This document shows positions 23,535 through 32,433 of a stretch of DNA of 64,000 nucleotides, piece after piece. Location of the stretch: NCBI RefSeq assembly GCF_001905885.1, contig NZ_LIYH01000006.1, forward strand, positions 372,001 through 436,000, read 5' to 3'. The notes under the pieces are model-generated. The model had not been told where the DNA came from and did not search any database. It worked only from the letters and a program-made list of their open reading frames with translations. The position numbers and the translations under genes were made by a program. This DNA is from Streptomyces sp. CB03234. GTDB lineage: Bacteria > Actinomycetota > Actinomycetes > Streptomycetales > Streptomycetaceae. Positions within the stretch are counted from its first letter, which is position 1. Each line of letters begins with the position of its first letter.

Positions 23535-24409
23535 ACGTCATCTCCGCCGACGGATCGCCGCTGCACGTCGAGGTGTACGGGGCCGAGGGCGCCCCCGCGG
23601 TGGTCCTGGCCCACGGCTGGACCTGCTCGACGGAGTTCTGGGCCGCCCAGATACGGGACCTGTCCGCCGACCACCGGGTGATCGTCTACGACCAGCGCGG
23701 CCACGGGCGTACGCCCGCCGTCGGGCCGTCCGGATACACGACGGACGCCCTCGCCGACGACCTGGAGGCGGTGCTGGCCGCCACGCTGGAGCCGGGCGAG
23801 AAGGCGGTGCTCGCCGGGCACTCCATGGGCGGCATGACGCTCATGGCGGCCGCCGGGCGGCCCGGGCTGCGCGAGCACGCGGCGGCGGTCCTGCTGTGCA
23901 GCACGGGCCCCTCGCGGCTGGTCGCCGAGTCGCTGGTGCTGCCGCTGCGGGCCGGGCGGCTGCGGACCCGGCTGACCCGGGCCGTCCTGGGCGCGCGGGC
24001 GCCCCTCGGGCCGGTCACGCCCGTGTCGAAGGCCATCCTCAAGTACGCCACCATGGGCCCCGGTTCGCCGGCCGAACGGGTTGCGGAGTGCGCCCGGATC
24101 GTGCACGCCTGCCCGCGCGCCGTGCGGGTGGCCTGGTCGCACGTGCTCGCCGGGCTGGACGTCGAGGCGGGCGTACGGGAGCTGGCCGTACCTGCGGCGG
24201 TGCTCGTCGGGACGGTCGACCGGCTCACGCCGCCCGTCCACGCGCGGGCGCTGGCCGCCGCCCTGCCCGACTGCGTGGGGCTGGAAGAGCTGGCGGGCGT
24301 CGGGCACATGACGCCGATCGAGGCGCCGGAGGCCGTGACGGCGCGGATACGTGCCCTGGTGACGACGTACGTCCGTACCGTCCGTACCGAGCAGGAGGAA
24401 GCCGTATGA
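23531..24409 (+). CDS. Alpha/beta hydrolase
   Basis: A 292-aa alpha/beta-fold hydrolase. VVLAHGWTCSTEFW is the oxyanion-hole region, LAGHSMGGMTL (about 95-105) holds the nucleophile Ser, GTVDRLTPP (about 235) the Asp, and GVGHMTPIEAP (about 258) the His. The start GTG overlaps the BVMO stop by 4 bp and the stop overlaps the SDR ATG by 4 bp, so the three proteins are made together. In that context an esterase or lactonase acting on the BVMO product is the simplest reading. Confidence 0.9.
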   Translation: MNVISADGSPLHVEVYGAEGAPAVVLAHGWTCSTEFWAAQIRDLSADHRVIVYDQRGHGRTPAVGPSGYTTDALADDLEAVLAATLEPGEKAVLAGHSMGGMTLMAAAGRPGLREHAAAVLLCSTGPSRLVAESLVLPLRAGRLRTRLTRAVLGARAPLGPVTPVSKAILKYATMGPGSPAERVAECARIVHACPRAVRVAWSHVLAGLDVEAGVRELAVPAAVLVGTVDRLTPPVHARALAAALPDCVGLEELAGVGHMTPIEAPEAVTARIRALVTTYVRTVRTEQEEAV

Positions 24410-25287
24410 GCAAGGTCAGCCTGGACGGGCAGGTCGCCGTCGTCACGGGCGGGGCGCGGGGCGTCGGCGAGCTGCTGGCGCGCAAGCTGTCCGCGCGCGG
24501 CGCCAAGGTCGCGCTGCTGGGCCTCGAACCCGAGCTGCTGAAGGAGGTGTCCGGGCGGCTGCACACCGAGAGCGACTGGTGGCACGTCGACGTCACCGAC
24601 CACGAGGCCATGGCCCAGGTGGCCGGTGAGGTGAAGGAACGCTTCGGCAAGGTGGACATCGTCGTCGCCAACGCGGGCGTCGCGGCGGGCGGTCCGTTCG
24701 TGGACTCCGACCCGGACGCGTGGCGGCGGGTCATCGAGGTCAACCTGATCGGCGGCGCGGTGACGGGCCGGGCGTTCCTGCCGGTGCTGATGGAGAGCCG
24801 CGGCTACTTCCTCCAGATCGCCTCGCTCGCCGCGATCACGCCGGCGCCGATGATGACCGCGTACTGCGCGTCCAAGTCGGGCGTGGAGGCGTTCGCGCAC
24901 AGCCTGCGCGCGGAGGTCGGGTACAAGGGCGTACGGGTCGGCGTCGGCTACCTGTCGTGGACCGACACCGACATGGTGCGCGGCGCGGACGAGGACGACG
25001 TGATGCGGGAGCTGCGGCAGCGACTGCCGTGGCCGTCGAACCGCACGTACCCGCTGGGCCCGGCCGTGGACCGGATCGTCGCCGGGATCGAGCGGCGCTC
25101 GGCGCACGTGTACGCGCAGTGGTGGCTGCGGGGCATGCAGTCGGTACGCGGCTACCTGCCGGGGCTCATCGCCACGGTCGGGCAGCGCGAGATGCGGCGC
25201 TTCGAGCCACGGCTCGCGAACGTGCGCAAGGGGCTGGTCGGCGCGGGCGGCGCGGCGGACGAGCTGGCGCGTACGCGGGGTGACTGA
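24406..25287 (+). CDS. Short-chain dehydrogenase/reductase
   Basis: A 293-aa classical SDR. VAVVTGGARGVGELLA is the TGxxxGxG cofactor loop, IVVANAGVAAGG the NAG motif, IASLAAITP the catalytic Ser, and TAYCASKSG the YxxxK pair near residues 145-149. It would interconvert an alcohol and a ketone with NAD(P). It is the last gene of the MerR-controlled BVMO-hydrolase-SDR operon. A related three-gene set occurs in ketone and lipid catabolism in actinobacteria, by my recollection. Confidence 0.9.
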   Translation: MSKVSLDGQVAVVTGGARGVGELLARKLSARGAKVALLGLEPELLKEVSGRLHTESDWWHVDVTDHEAMAQVAGEVKERFGKVDIVVANAGVAAGGPFVDSDPDAWRRVIEVNLIGGAVTGRAFLPVLMESRGYFLQIASLAAITPAPMMTAYCASKSGVEAFAHSLRAEVGYKGVRVGVGYLSWTDTDMVRGADEDDVMRELRQRLPWPSNRTYPLGPAVDRIVAGIERRSAHVYAQWWLRGMQSVRGYLPGLIATVGQREMRRFEPRLANVRKGLVGAGGAADELARTRGD

Positions 25288-25398
25288 ACGGTCACGCCTT
25301 GATCGAAATGCGCGGTATGTCCGGGCGTGCCAGGCTGGTCGAGGCCGGGGGCCGATCACGGCCCCTGGAGTCCCCACACCCTTTCAGGAGAAACCTCG

Positions 25399-25593
25399 AT
25401 GGGTATCGCAGACCAGTTCAAGGACAAGTCGCAGGACATGAAGGAAGAGGCCAAGCGGCGGGCCCAGGACGCGAAGCGCGAGGCGCAGGAGCGTACGAAG
25501 AAGGGCCAGCAGAAGGGCCGTCAGCCGCGTGACGAGCGGCGGCAGGGCCTGCAGGACGACATGCGGACGCCGCAGGACCGCTACGACGTCTGA
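25399..25593 (+). CDS. Small charged helical protein, stress-type
   Basis: A 64-aa protein (MGIADQFKDKSQDMKEEAKR...) that is almost entirely charged and Gln-rich, predicted as one long amphipathic helix with an about 11-residue periodicity. It resembles CsbD/LEA-like stress proteins in composition but I cannot place it in a family. TTTCAGGAGAAACC gives a good ribosome-binding site for ATG 25399. The 111-bp upstream gap suggests its own promoter, and a strong terminator follows. Confidence 0.75.
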   Translation: MGIADQFKDKSQDMKEEAKRRAQDAKREAQERTKKGQQKGRQPRDERRQGLQDDMRTPQDRYDV

Positions 25594-25607
25594 CGCGGCC
25601 GTCGCAA

Positions 25608-25635
25608 GGGCGCACCCGGGACGCCGGGTGCGCCC
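25608..25635 (+). terminator. Rho-independent-type hairpin after the small stress-type gene
   Basis: GGGCGCACCCGG (25608-25619) pairs perfectly with CCGGGTGCGCCC (25624-25635) around a GACG loop, 15 bp after the stop codon. Confidence 0.85.
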
Positions 25636-25957
25636 TCGTGCGTACCGGTGGCTCCGCCCCCGGACCCCCTGGCGGGGGACGGTTGTTGGCGTGGGGGCTG
25701 ACGCCCCCACGTTCTCCCGGCGCGGCAGCTTCGCGCCGCGAGGGCGCGGTGGGCCCCCTGGCGGTGGCTTCGCGCCGCGGGGCCGCGGCCCGCATTGCCA
25801 GGGCCCCGGCGGGCCGCTGCACTCTGCGCGGGAGGTTCGGCGGGTCCGCCGCCCACCCACGGTGTGAGGGCGACGGGGCCCACCGGAGGGCGCGGCGCCC
25901 CCCGTACCGACGGCCGGCGGCGCGTGCCCCGCCACGCGCCCGGGCGTCACGCGGACG
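25636..25957. other. Intergenic region between converging transcripts
   Basis: About 320 bp of very G+C-rich DNA with short direct repeats (GGCTTCGCGCCGCG-like, twice around 25725-25780). I see no gene with a plausible start or codon pattern. It separates the 3' ends of the small stress-type gene and the tricorn gene. Confidence 0.5.
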
Positions 25958-28900
25958 TCAAGCGCCCGGCCTCGGGGGGAGTTTGGGGCGGGCGAGGTTC
26001 GGGGCCTGGGAGTAGTCCGGGGGGCGGGACGCCGGGTGTTCGGCGAGGAGCTCGAGCGCGACCTCGACCGCGTCGGAGAGCTGGCGGTGGCGGCCCTCCG
26101 CCCAGTCCAGCGGGGTGCGGAGGATCTCGATGTCCGGGGCCACCCCGTGGTTCTCGATGGACCAGCCGTACTCGTCGAACCAGGCCGCGTTCATCGGCAC
26201 CGTGATCACCGTGCCGTCGCCCAGCCGGTGGCGGCCCGTCATGCCGACGACGCCGCCCCACGTGCGCTGTCCGACCACGGGGCCGAGGCCCAGGAGTTTG
26301 AAGGCGGCCGTGATCATGTCGCCGTCCGACGCGGTGGCCTCGTCGGCGAGGGCGACGACCGGGCCGCGTGGGGCGTTCGAGGCGTACGAGACGGGCTGGG
26401 CGCCCCGCGTGAGGTCCCAGCCCAGGATCTTGCGGGTGAGCTTCTCCACCACGAGCTCGCTGATGTGCCCGCCCGCGTTGCCCCGGACGTCCACGATCAG
26501 GGCCGGCCGCGCGACCTCCATCCGCAGGTCCCGGTTGAACTGCGCCCAGCCCGAGCCGCCCATGTCCGGGATGTGGAGGTACCCGCACGTGCCGCCGCTC
26601 AGCTCCCGCACCACCTCCCGCCGCTTGGCGACCCAGTCCTGGTACCGCAGCGGCCGCTCGTCGATCAGCGGGACCACGGCCACGCGCCGCGCCCGGCCCT
26701 CGCCCTCGGCGGGCCGGAACGTCAGCTCGACCGTCGTCCCGCCCGCCCCCGCCAGCAGCGGGTACGGCCCCGCCACCGGGTCCACCGGGCGGCCGTCCAC
26801 GTGCGTGAGGACCGCGCCGTCCCGGATCCCCGTACCGGCCAGGGGCGAACGCGCCTTGGAGTCGGACGACTCGCCGGGCAGGATCCGCTTCACCGCCCAC
26901 CCGCCGTCCCTCGGCACGAAGTTGGCGCCCAGCAGCCCCTGGGCCCGCTGGTAGTGCGGCGGGCCCTCGTTGCGGCGCGCGGGCGTGACGTACGCGTGCG
27001 AGGTGCCCAGCTCACCGAGCACCTCCCGCAGCAGGTCGGCGAACTCGTCGGGCGAGGCGACCCGTTCGACCAGCGGACGGTACTGGTCGAGGACGGCGTC
27101 CCAGTCGATGCCGCTCATGCCCGGGTCCCAGAAGTAGGCGCGGATGATCCGCCCCGCCTCGTCGTACGCCTGGCGCCACTCCGCGCCCGGGTCCACCTCG
27201 TGCAGGATCCGGCGGGAGTCGACGTACACCGTGGAGTCGCTGTCGCCGGGCTCGGTCGCGGGAACGGCCCGCAGGTCGCCCTCGTCGACCACCACCAGCC
27301 GCGTCCCGTCGCCGCTCACGGCGTACCAGTCGAGGTGGTCGACCAGTTCGGTCTTGCGGGCCTTCGCGAGGTTGAAGTGTTCGAGGGTGGGCCGCCCGGA
27401 GGTGTCGGCCGGGTTGACGAACGTCTCGCCCAGCGCGCCCGAGATCGGCCACCGCAGCCACACCAGGCCACCGCCGCTCACCGGGTGCAGGGACGAGTAC
27501 TTGGAGGCGGCGACCGGGAAGGGCGTCACCCGGTTCTCCAGCCCCTCGAACTCGACGACCACCGTCCCGTCGCCCTCCGCGGCCTCCTCCGTCAGGTCCA
27601 GCCCGCCCGCCGCGGGCCGCCCCTCCGGCGAGAGCGCGAACGGGGACGGCGTGGTGGAGGCGAGCGGTACGAGGTAGGGGCGGCAGCCGAGCGGGAAGGA
27701 CAGGTCCCCGGTGTGCACGTCGTACACCGGGTCGAAGCCGCGCCACGACAGGAAGGCGAGGTAGCGGCCGTCCCGGGTGAACACCGGGCTCTCGTCCTCG
27801 AAGCGGCCGTTGGTGACGTCCACGATCGTCCGGTCCTTGATCCGGGCGATCTTGATCTGGCGCAGCGACCGGCCGATCCCCGGGTGGGACCAGGTCAGCC
27901 AGGCGCCGTCGGGGGAGAAGGCCATGTCCCGGACGGGGCCGTTGATCGAGCGGGTCAGCTCCGTCAGCCCGCCGGCGGGCTCACCGTCCGGTTCCGCCGC
28001 TTCCGCCGCTTCCGCCGGTTCCCCGGACTCCTCCTCCGCGACGTCGAGCAGCAGCAGCCGCCCGTCGTTCGACGCGATCGCCAGCCGCCCGCCGTCCGGG
28101 TCGGCCACCATCTCCGTGACGTGGCCCAGCTCACCGGCCGCGAACCTCCTCGGCTCCCGTTCGCCGCTCGCGCGCGGCAGGTGGGCCACCTCGACGGCCT
28201 CCTCGCCCTCGGCGTCGGTGACGTACGCGATCCGCCCGGTGCTGCCGAGCATCTCCGGCGCCCGCACCCGTACGCCCGGGGTGTCGGCGATCGTGCGGGC
28301 GGGCCCGTCGCGGTGGGTGAGCCAGTACAGGCTGCCGCGTACGGAGACGGCGCTGGCCCGGCCCGTCTCGTCCACCGACACGGCGTCCACGTTGTTCGCC
28401 GCGGGCACCTGGTACGTACGCCGTCCGGTGCGCGGCCCCCCGAGGCGTACCGCCAGCTTGCGCGGCACCGAGTCGGGGGTCAGCGCGTCGACGATCCACA
28501 GGTCGCCCGCGCACTGGTAGACCACGCGGCGCCCGTCGGAGGAGGCGTGCCGGGCGTAGAAGGCGTCGTGGTCGGTGTGCCGCCGCAGGTCGGTGCCGTC
28601 CGGGAGGCAGGAGTAGAGGTTGCCGACGCCCTCGTGGTCGGAGAGGAACGCGATCCGGCCGTCCACGAACATGGCGCAGTCCAGGTGGCCTTCCAGGTCC
28701 GGCAGCAGTCGCTCCCCGTGCAGCCACAGCCGCCCGGTCGCCCCGCCCCGGTACCGCTTCCAGGCGGCCGGCTCGTGCGGCGGCTTGCCGGTGAGCAGGA
28801 GCGTGAGGTGCTTCCCCCCGACGTCCGTGACGGCGATGTCGGAGACCGGGCCCCAGGGCAGGCGCCCGCCGGGCGAGCCGTCGACCGGGACCTTGTACGC

Positions 28901-29266
28901 CCACGAGAAGTGCGAGAACGGCTGGCCGTGCGAGGCGACGGCCAGGATCTCGCCGTCCGGTGTCCACCCGCACACGCGCGTGTCCAGCGACCCCCAGTAG
29001 GTCAGCCGGCGCGCGGGCCCGCCGTCGACCGGCGCCAGGTGGATCTCCGGGTCCAGGCTGCGCCAGTTCGTGTACGCGATGTGCCGCCCGTCCGGCGAGA
29101 AGCGCGGGTGCCCGACCCGCGTCCTGTCGACCGTCACCCGCCAGGCCCGGCCGGGTGGTTCGCCGTCCGCGACCAGGGGCGCGACCCACAGGTCGTCCTC
29201 GGCCGCGAAGCACAGCAGGTCGTCGTGGAGGTGGGGATAGCGGAGGTATGCGCCGTCGCTGCTCAC
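25958..29266 (-). CDS. Tricorn protease homologue (S41 family)
   Basis: A 1102-aa cytosolic protease homologue, in the usual size range of Streptomyces tricorn proteins. Domain order is an N-terminal six/seven-bladed WD40-like propeller (about 1-650, with PRFSPDGRHIAYTNWRS, AFSPDGAWLTWSHPG and FTRDGRYLAFLSWRG blades), a helical C1 domain, a PDZ-like insert (KARSPLAGTGIRDGAVLTHVDGRPV), and an S41 catalytic domain with MGGSGWAQFNRDL, VDVRGNAGGHISELV and ADEATASDGDMI, whose Ser is the nucleophile. It processes peptides downstream of the proteasome. An Ala/Glu-rich insert (AEAAEAAEPDGEP) occurs in the propeller. GTG 29266 is chosen because homology (YLRYPHLHDD) begins within ten residues and GGAAAG lies upstream. 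Confidence 0.9.
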   Translation of the reverse strand: MSSDGAYLRYPHLHDDLLCFAAEDDLWVAPLVADGEPPGRAWRVTVDRTRVGHPRFSPDGRHIAYTNWRSLDPEIHLAPVDGGPARRLTYWGSLDTRVCGWTPDGEILAVASHGQPFSHFSWAYKVPVDGSPGGRLPWGPVSDIAVTDVGGKHLTLLLTGKPPHEPAAWKRYRGGATGRLWLHGERLLPDLEGHLDCAMFVDGRIAFLSDHEGVGNLYSCLPDGTDLRRHTDHDAFYARHASSDGRRVVYQCAGDLWIVDALTPDSVPRKLAVRLGGPRTGRRTYQVPAANNVDAVSVDETGRASAVSVRGSLYWLTHRDGPARTIADTPGVRVRAPEMLGSTGRIAYVTDAEGEEAVEVAHLPRASGEREPRRFAAGELGHVTEMVADPDGGRLAIASNDGRLLLLDVAEEESGEPAEAAEAAEPDGEPAGGLTELTRSINGPVRDMAFSPDGAWLTWSHPGIGRSLRQIKIARIKDRTIVDVTNGRFEDESPVFTRDGRYLAFLSWRGFDPVYDVHTGDLSFPLGCRPYLVPLASTTPSPFALSPEGRPAAGGLDLTEEAAEGDGTVVVEFEGLENRVTPFPVAASKYSSLHPVSGGGLVWLRWPISGALGETFVNPADTSGRPTLEHFNLAKARKTELVDHLDWYAVSGDGTRLVVVDEGDLRAVPATEPGDSDSTVYVDSRRILHEVDPGAEWRQAYDEAGRIIRAYFWDPGMSGIDWDAVLDQYRPLVERVASPDEFADLLREVLGELGTSHAYVTPARRNEGPPHYQRAQGLLGANFVPRDGGWAVKRILPGESSDSKARSPLAGTGIRDGAVLTHVDGRPVDPVAGPYPLLAGAGGTTVELTFRPAEGEGRARRVAVVPLIDERPLRYQDWVAKRREVVRELSGGTCGYLHIPDMGGSGWAQFNRDLRMEVARPALIVDVRGNAGGHISELVVEKLTRKILGWDLTRGAQPVSYASNAPRGPVVALADEATASDGDMITAAFKLLGLGPVVGQRTWGGVVGMTGRHRLGDGTVITVPMNAAWFDEYGWSIENHGVAPDIEILRTPLDWAEGRHRQLSDAVEVALELLAEHPASRPPDYSQAPNLARPKLPPRPGA

Positions 29267-29326
29267 ACAGCCATGCTTTCCGCGCTGTGGGGGCCCGGCA
29301 ACCCGATCACGTGATTCAGCACACGT

Positions 29327-29341
29327 ACGAAACGGTTTCGT
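29327..29341. promoter_or_regulatory. Operator copy 1 for the TetR/MMPL system
   Basis: ACGAAACGGTTTCGT is a perfect inverted repeat with one central base. An identical copy lies 48 bp downstream. It sits between the divergent tricorn and TetR genes. Confidence 0.8.
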
Positions 29342-29374
29342 TTCGCTCACTGCCGGCCGTAGTCTCATAGGTGT

Positions 29375-29389
29375 ACGAAACGGTTTCGT
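29375..29389. promoter_or_regulatory. Operator copy 2 for the TetR/MMPL system
   Basis: An identical ACGAAACGGTTTCGT palindrome ends 20 bp before the TetR start codon, just ahead of its GGAGG ribosome-binding site. Two exact copies strongly suggest cooperative autorepression. Confidence 0.8.
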
Positions 29390-29409
29390 CTCGATCGGAG
29401 GTCGCGGAC

Positions 29410-29982
29410 ATGGCACGCGGCAGGCTCACCCCGGAGCGCGAGGCCGAGCTCTACGAAGCCGTCCTCGACCTGCTCCGTGAGGTCGGCTACGACGCCCTCA
29501 CCATGGACGCCGTCACCGCCCGCACCCACTCCAGCAAGGCCACCCTCTACCGCCAGTGGGGGAGCAAGCCCGAGCTGGTCGCCCACGCCCTGCGGCACAA
29601 CAAGCCGGTGAACATCGCCGAGATCGACACCGGCTCGCTGCGCGGTGACTTCCACGAGATGCTCGCGCGGTCCGACGACTGCCAGATGGAGAAGGACTCC
29701 GCCCTGATGCGGGGCCTCGCCCATGCCGTCCACGACAACCCCGACCTGCTCCAGGCCCTGCGCGAACTGCTCGTCGCACCCGAGATGACCGGGCTCGACG
29801 AGGTGCTGGGCCGCGCCGTGCGGCGCGGCGAGGTCGCCGCGGACAACCCGGCGCTCAGGCTCGTCCCGCACATGCTCATCGGCGCCTTCGTCGCCCGCCC
29901 CCTCATCGAGGACCGGGTGGTCGACCAGGCCTTCCTCACCGAGTACGTCGACGCCGTGGTCCTCCCCGTCCTGGGTGTCTGA
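29410..29982 (+). CDS. TetR-family regulator of the MMPL exporter
   Basis: A 190-aa TetR protein. The HTH spans about 10-55 (LYEAVLDLLREVGYDALTMDAVTARTHSSKATLYRQWGSKPELV), with the recognition helix SSKATLYRQW, and a C-terminal helical domain follows. Start ATG 29410 has GGAGG at good distance; a longer in-frame start at 29371 would put the operator inside the gene. The MMPL gene starts 154 bp downstream in the same direction, so the pair is probably one transcription unit repressed from the two palindromes. Confidence 0.9.
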   Translation: MARGRLTPEREAELYEAVLDLLREVGYDALTMDAVTARTHSSKATLYRQWGSKPELVAHALRHNKPVNIAEIDTGSLRGDFHEMLARSDDCQMEKDSALMRGLAHAVHDNPDLLQALRELLVAPEMTGLDEVLGRAVRRGEVAADNPALRLVPHMLIGAFVARPLIEDRVVDQAFLTEYVDAVVLPVLGV

Positions 29983-30136
29983 CGCTCCACCCGTTCCAGC
30001 AGTTCCACCCGTTCCACCCGTTCCGCCCCGCTCCACCAGCGCACCAGCGCACCAGCACCACCTGACACGTACCGCTCACGCTGTCGGGCCGACTCCCCAT
30101 GTCCTGTTGTCCCACCCATCACCGGGAGACGCCCCC

Positions 30137-32296
30137 GTGGCAACGTTCCTCTACCGACTCGGCCGGTCCGCCTTCCGGCGCCGCCATCTCGTGGCCCTCA
30201 TATGGATCGCGCTGCTCGCGCTCGCCGGCGTCGGCGCCGCCTCCGCGCCCGCCGCGACGTCCAGCTCCTTCTCCATACCGGGTACGGAGGCCCAGAAGGC
30301 CTTCGACCTGCTCGAAGAGCGCTTCCCGGCCGCCGGCGCCGACGGCGCCACCGCCCGCGTCGTCTTCAAGGCCCCCGACGGCCAGAAGATGACCGACCCC
30401 GCCCACAAGGCCGAGGTCCACCAGGCCGTGGACGAGCTGCGCTCCGGCTCCGACCAGGTCGCGAACGTCACCGACCCGTACACCGTGCAGGCGGTCTCCC
30501 GGGACGGCACCACCGCCTACGTACAGGTGTCCTACAAGGTCAGCGGCATGGAGCTGACCGACGCGACACGCGAGGCGCTGGAGGAGACCGGCACCGAGGC
30601 GCGGCAGAGCGGCCTCACCGTCGAGATCGGCGGCGACGCGCTCCAGACCGTTCCCGAGACCGGGGCGGGCGAGATCATCGGCGTGATCGTCGCGGGCATC
30701 GTCCTCGTCATCACCTTCGGGTCCCTCGTCGCGGCCGGGCTGCCGCTGCTCACCGCGATCATCGGCGTCGGCATCGGCGTGTCCACGATCACCGCGCTCG
30801 CCTCCGTCCTGGACCTCGGCTCCACCACCTCCACCCTCGCGATGATGATCGGCCTCGCGGTCGGCATCGACTACGCGCTGTTCATCGTCTCCCGCTACCG
30901 TGCCGAGCTGGCCGAGGGGCGCGAACGGGAGGAGGCGGCCGGACGGGCCGTCGGCACGGCGGGCTCCGCCGTCGTCTTCGCCGGCCTCACCGTGGTCATC
31001 GCCCTCGTCGGCCTGGCCGTCGTCAACATCCCGATGCTGACGAAGATGGGCTTCGCGGCGGCCGGCACGGTCCTGATCGCCGTCCTCATCGCCCTCACCC
31101 TCATCCCCGCGCTCCTCGGCTACGCCGGCAAGCGCGTACACGGCCGCAAGGCCCGCAACAACCCCCAGCCGGCCGGCGAGGCCAAGCCCAACATGGGCAC
31201 CCGCTGGGCCCGCTTCGTGCTGCGCCGCCCCGTCGCCGTCCTGCTCGTCGGCGTGATCGGCCTCGGAGCCGTCGCCGTACCGGCCGCGTCGCTGGAGATG
31301 GGCCTGCCCGACGACGGCGCCCAGCCCACCTCCACCACCCAGCGCCGCGCCTACGACCTGCTGTCGGACGGCTTCGGGCCGGGCTCCAACGGCCCGCTGA
31401 TGGTCGTCGTCGACGGCGACAAGGCCGCGGCGGACCGTACCGCCACCCACATCAAGGGCCTGGACGGGGTCGCGGCCGTCACCCCGGCCACCCCCAACAA
31501 GGCCGGCGACACGGCGATCATCACCGTCGTACCGAAGGCCCGGCCCTCCTCCGTCGAGACGGAGAACCTGGTCCACTCCATCCGGGACACCACCGGTGAC
31601 GACGTGCTGGTCACCGGCGCCACCGCGATGAACATCGACTTCTCGCAGAAGATGAACGACGCGCTGCTGCCCTACCTGGCGCTCGTCGTCGGCCTCGCGT
31701 TCGTCCTCCTGATGGTGGTCTTCCGCTCGGTGCTGGTCCCGCTGAAGGCCGCGCTCGGCTTCCTGCTGTCGGTGGTCGCCGCCCTCGGCGCGGTCGTGGC
31801 GGTGTTCCAGTGGGGCTGGCTCGGCTCGCTGTTCGGCGTCGAGCAGACCGGCCCGATCATGAGCATGATGCCGATCTTCATGGTGGGTGTCGTCTTCGGC
31901 CTGGCCATGGACTACGAGGTCTTCCTCGTCACCCGGATGCGTGAGGCGTACGTCCACGGGGAACGGCCCGGCGAGGCGATCGTCACCGGTTTCCGGCACG
32001 GGGCGCGGGTGGTCGCGGCCGCCGCCGTGATCATGATCGCGGTCTTCGCGGGCTTCATCGGCTCCAGCGAGCAGATGGTCAAGATGATCGGCTTCGGCCT
32101 CGCGGTCGCCGTCTTCTTCGACGCGTTCGTGGTGCGCATGGCGATCGTGCCGGCGGTGCTCGCGCTGCTCGGCCGCAAGGCCTGGTGGCTGCCCGGGTGG
32201 CTGGACCGCGCCCTGCCGAACGTGGACGTGGAGGGCGAGGGCCTGCGCACCGCCGACGCCTCCGAGGACGGCGAGCGGGAGCTCGTACGCGTCTGA
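30137..32296 (+). CDS. MMPL/RND-family membrane transporter
   Basis: A 719-aa MMPL-type RND transporter with about eleven transmembrane helices. The first is at 12-35, then an extracytoplasmic domain (about 45-165), a helix cluster at 170-350 containing GLAVGIDYALFIVSRYR with the proton-relay type Asp, a second external domain (about 390-505) and a final cluster including GVVFGLAMDYEVFLVTRMREAY. Such proteins export lipids, siderophores or hydrophobic drugs using the proton gradient. GTG 30137 is preceded by CGGGAG. Control by the adjoining TetR is inferred from the operators. The gap before it holds CCGTTCCAC and CACCAGCG short repeats. Confidence 0.9.
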   Translation: MATFLYRLGRSAFRRRHLVALIWIALLALAGVGAASAPAATSSSFSIPGTEAQKAFDLLEERFPAAGADGATARVVFKAPDGQKMTDPAHKAEVHQAVDELRSGSDQVANVTDPYTVQAVSRDGTTAYVQVSYKVSGMELTDATREALEETGTEARQSGLTVEIGGDALQTVPETGAGEIIGVIVAGIVLVITFGSLVAAGLPLLTAIIGVGIGVSTITALASVLDLGSTTSTLAMMIGLAVGIDYALFIVSRYRAELAEGREREEAAGRAVGTAGSAVVFAGLTVVIALVGLAVVNIPMLTKMGFAAAGTVLIAVLIALTLIPALLGYAGKRVHGRKARNNPQPAGEAKPNMGTRWARFVLRRPVAVLLVGVIGLGAVAVPAASLEMGLPDDGAQPTSTTQRRAYDLLSDGFGPGSNGPLMVVVDGDKAAADRTATHIKGLDGVAAVTPATPNKAGDTAIITVVPKARPSSVETENLVHSIRDTTGDDVLVTGATAMNIDFSQKMNDALLPYLALVVGLAFVLLMVVFRSVLVPLKAALGFLLSVVAALGAVVAVFQWGWLGSLFGVEQTGPIMSMMPIFMVGVVFGLAMDYEVFLVTRMREAYVHGERPGEAIVTGFRHGARVVAAAAVIMIAVFAGFIGSSEQMVKMIGFGLAVAVFFDAFVVRMAIVPAVLALLGRKAWWLPGWLDRALPNVDVEGEGLRTADASEDGERELVRV

Positions 32297-32301
32297 GGCC
32301 G

Positions 32302-32404
32302 CGCGCCGGTCAGACGCGCCGGTGAGACGCGCCGGTCACACGCGCCGGTCACACGCGCCGGTCAGACGCCGCGGTCAGACGCCGCGGTCACACGCCCGGT
32401 CACA
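32302..32404. repeat. Eight-copy 13-bp minisatellite
   Basis: Seven 13-bp units and one 12-bp unit of CGCGCCGGTCAGA and close variants (CGCCGCGGTCACA) run without interruption from just after the MMPL stop to near the SsgE-like stop. The first five copies are nearly identical, consistent with recent slippage. Confidence 0.9.
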
Positions 32405-32433
32405 CGCCGCCGCCGCGTCGGGCCGTCATCGCC

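Noticed and set aside
26036..29314. A 1092-codon open frame on the plus strand opposite the tricorn gene
   Set aside because: It is a mirror of the G/C-biased third positions of the tricorn gene. The peptide is dominated by Arg/Val/Gly/Pro and shows no domain, start signal or codon logic.
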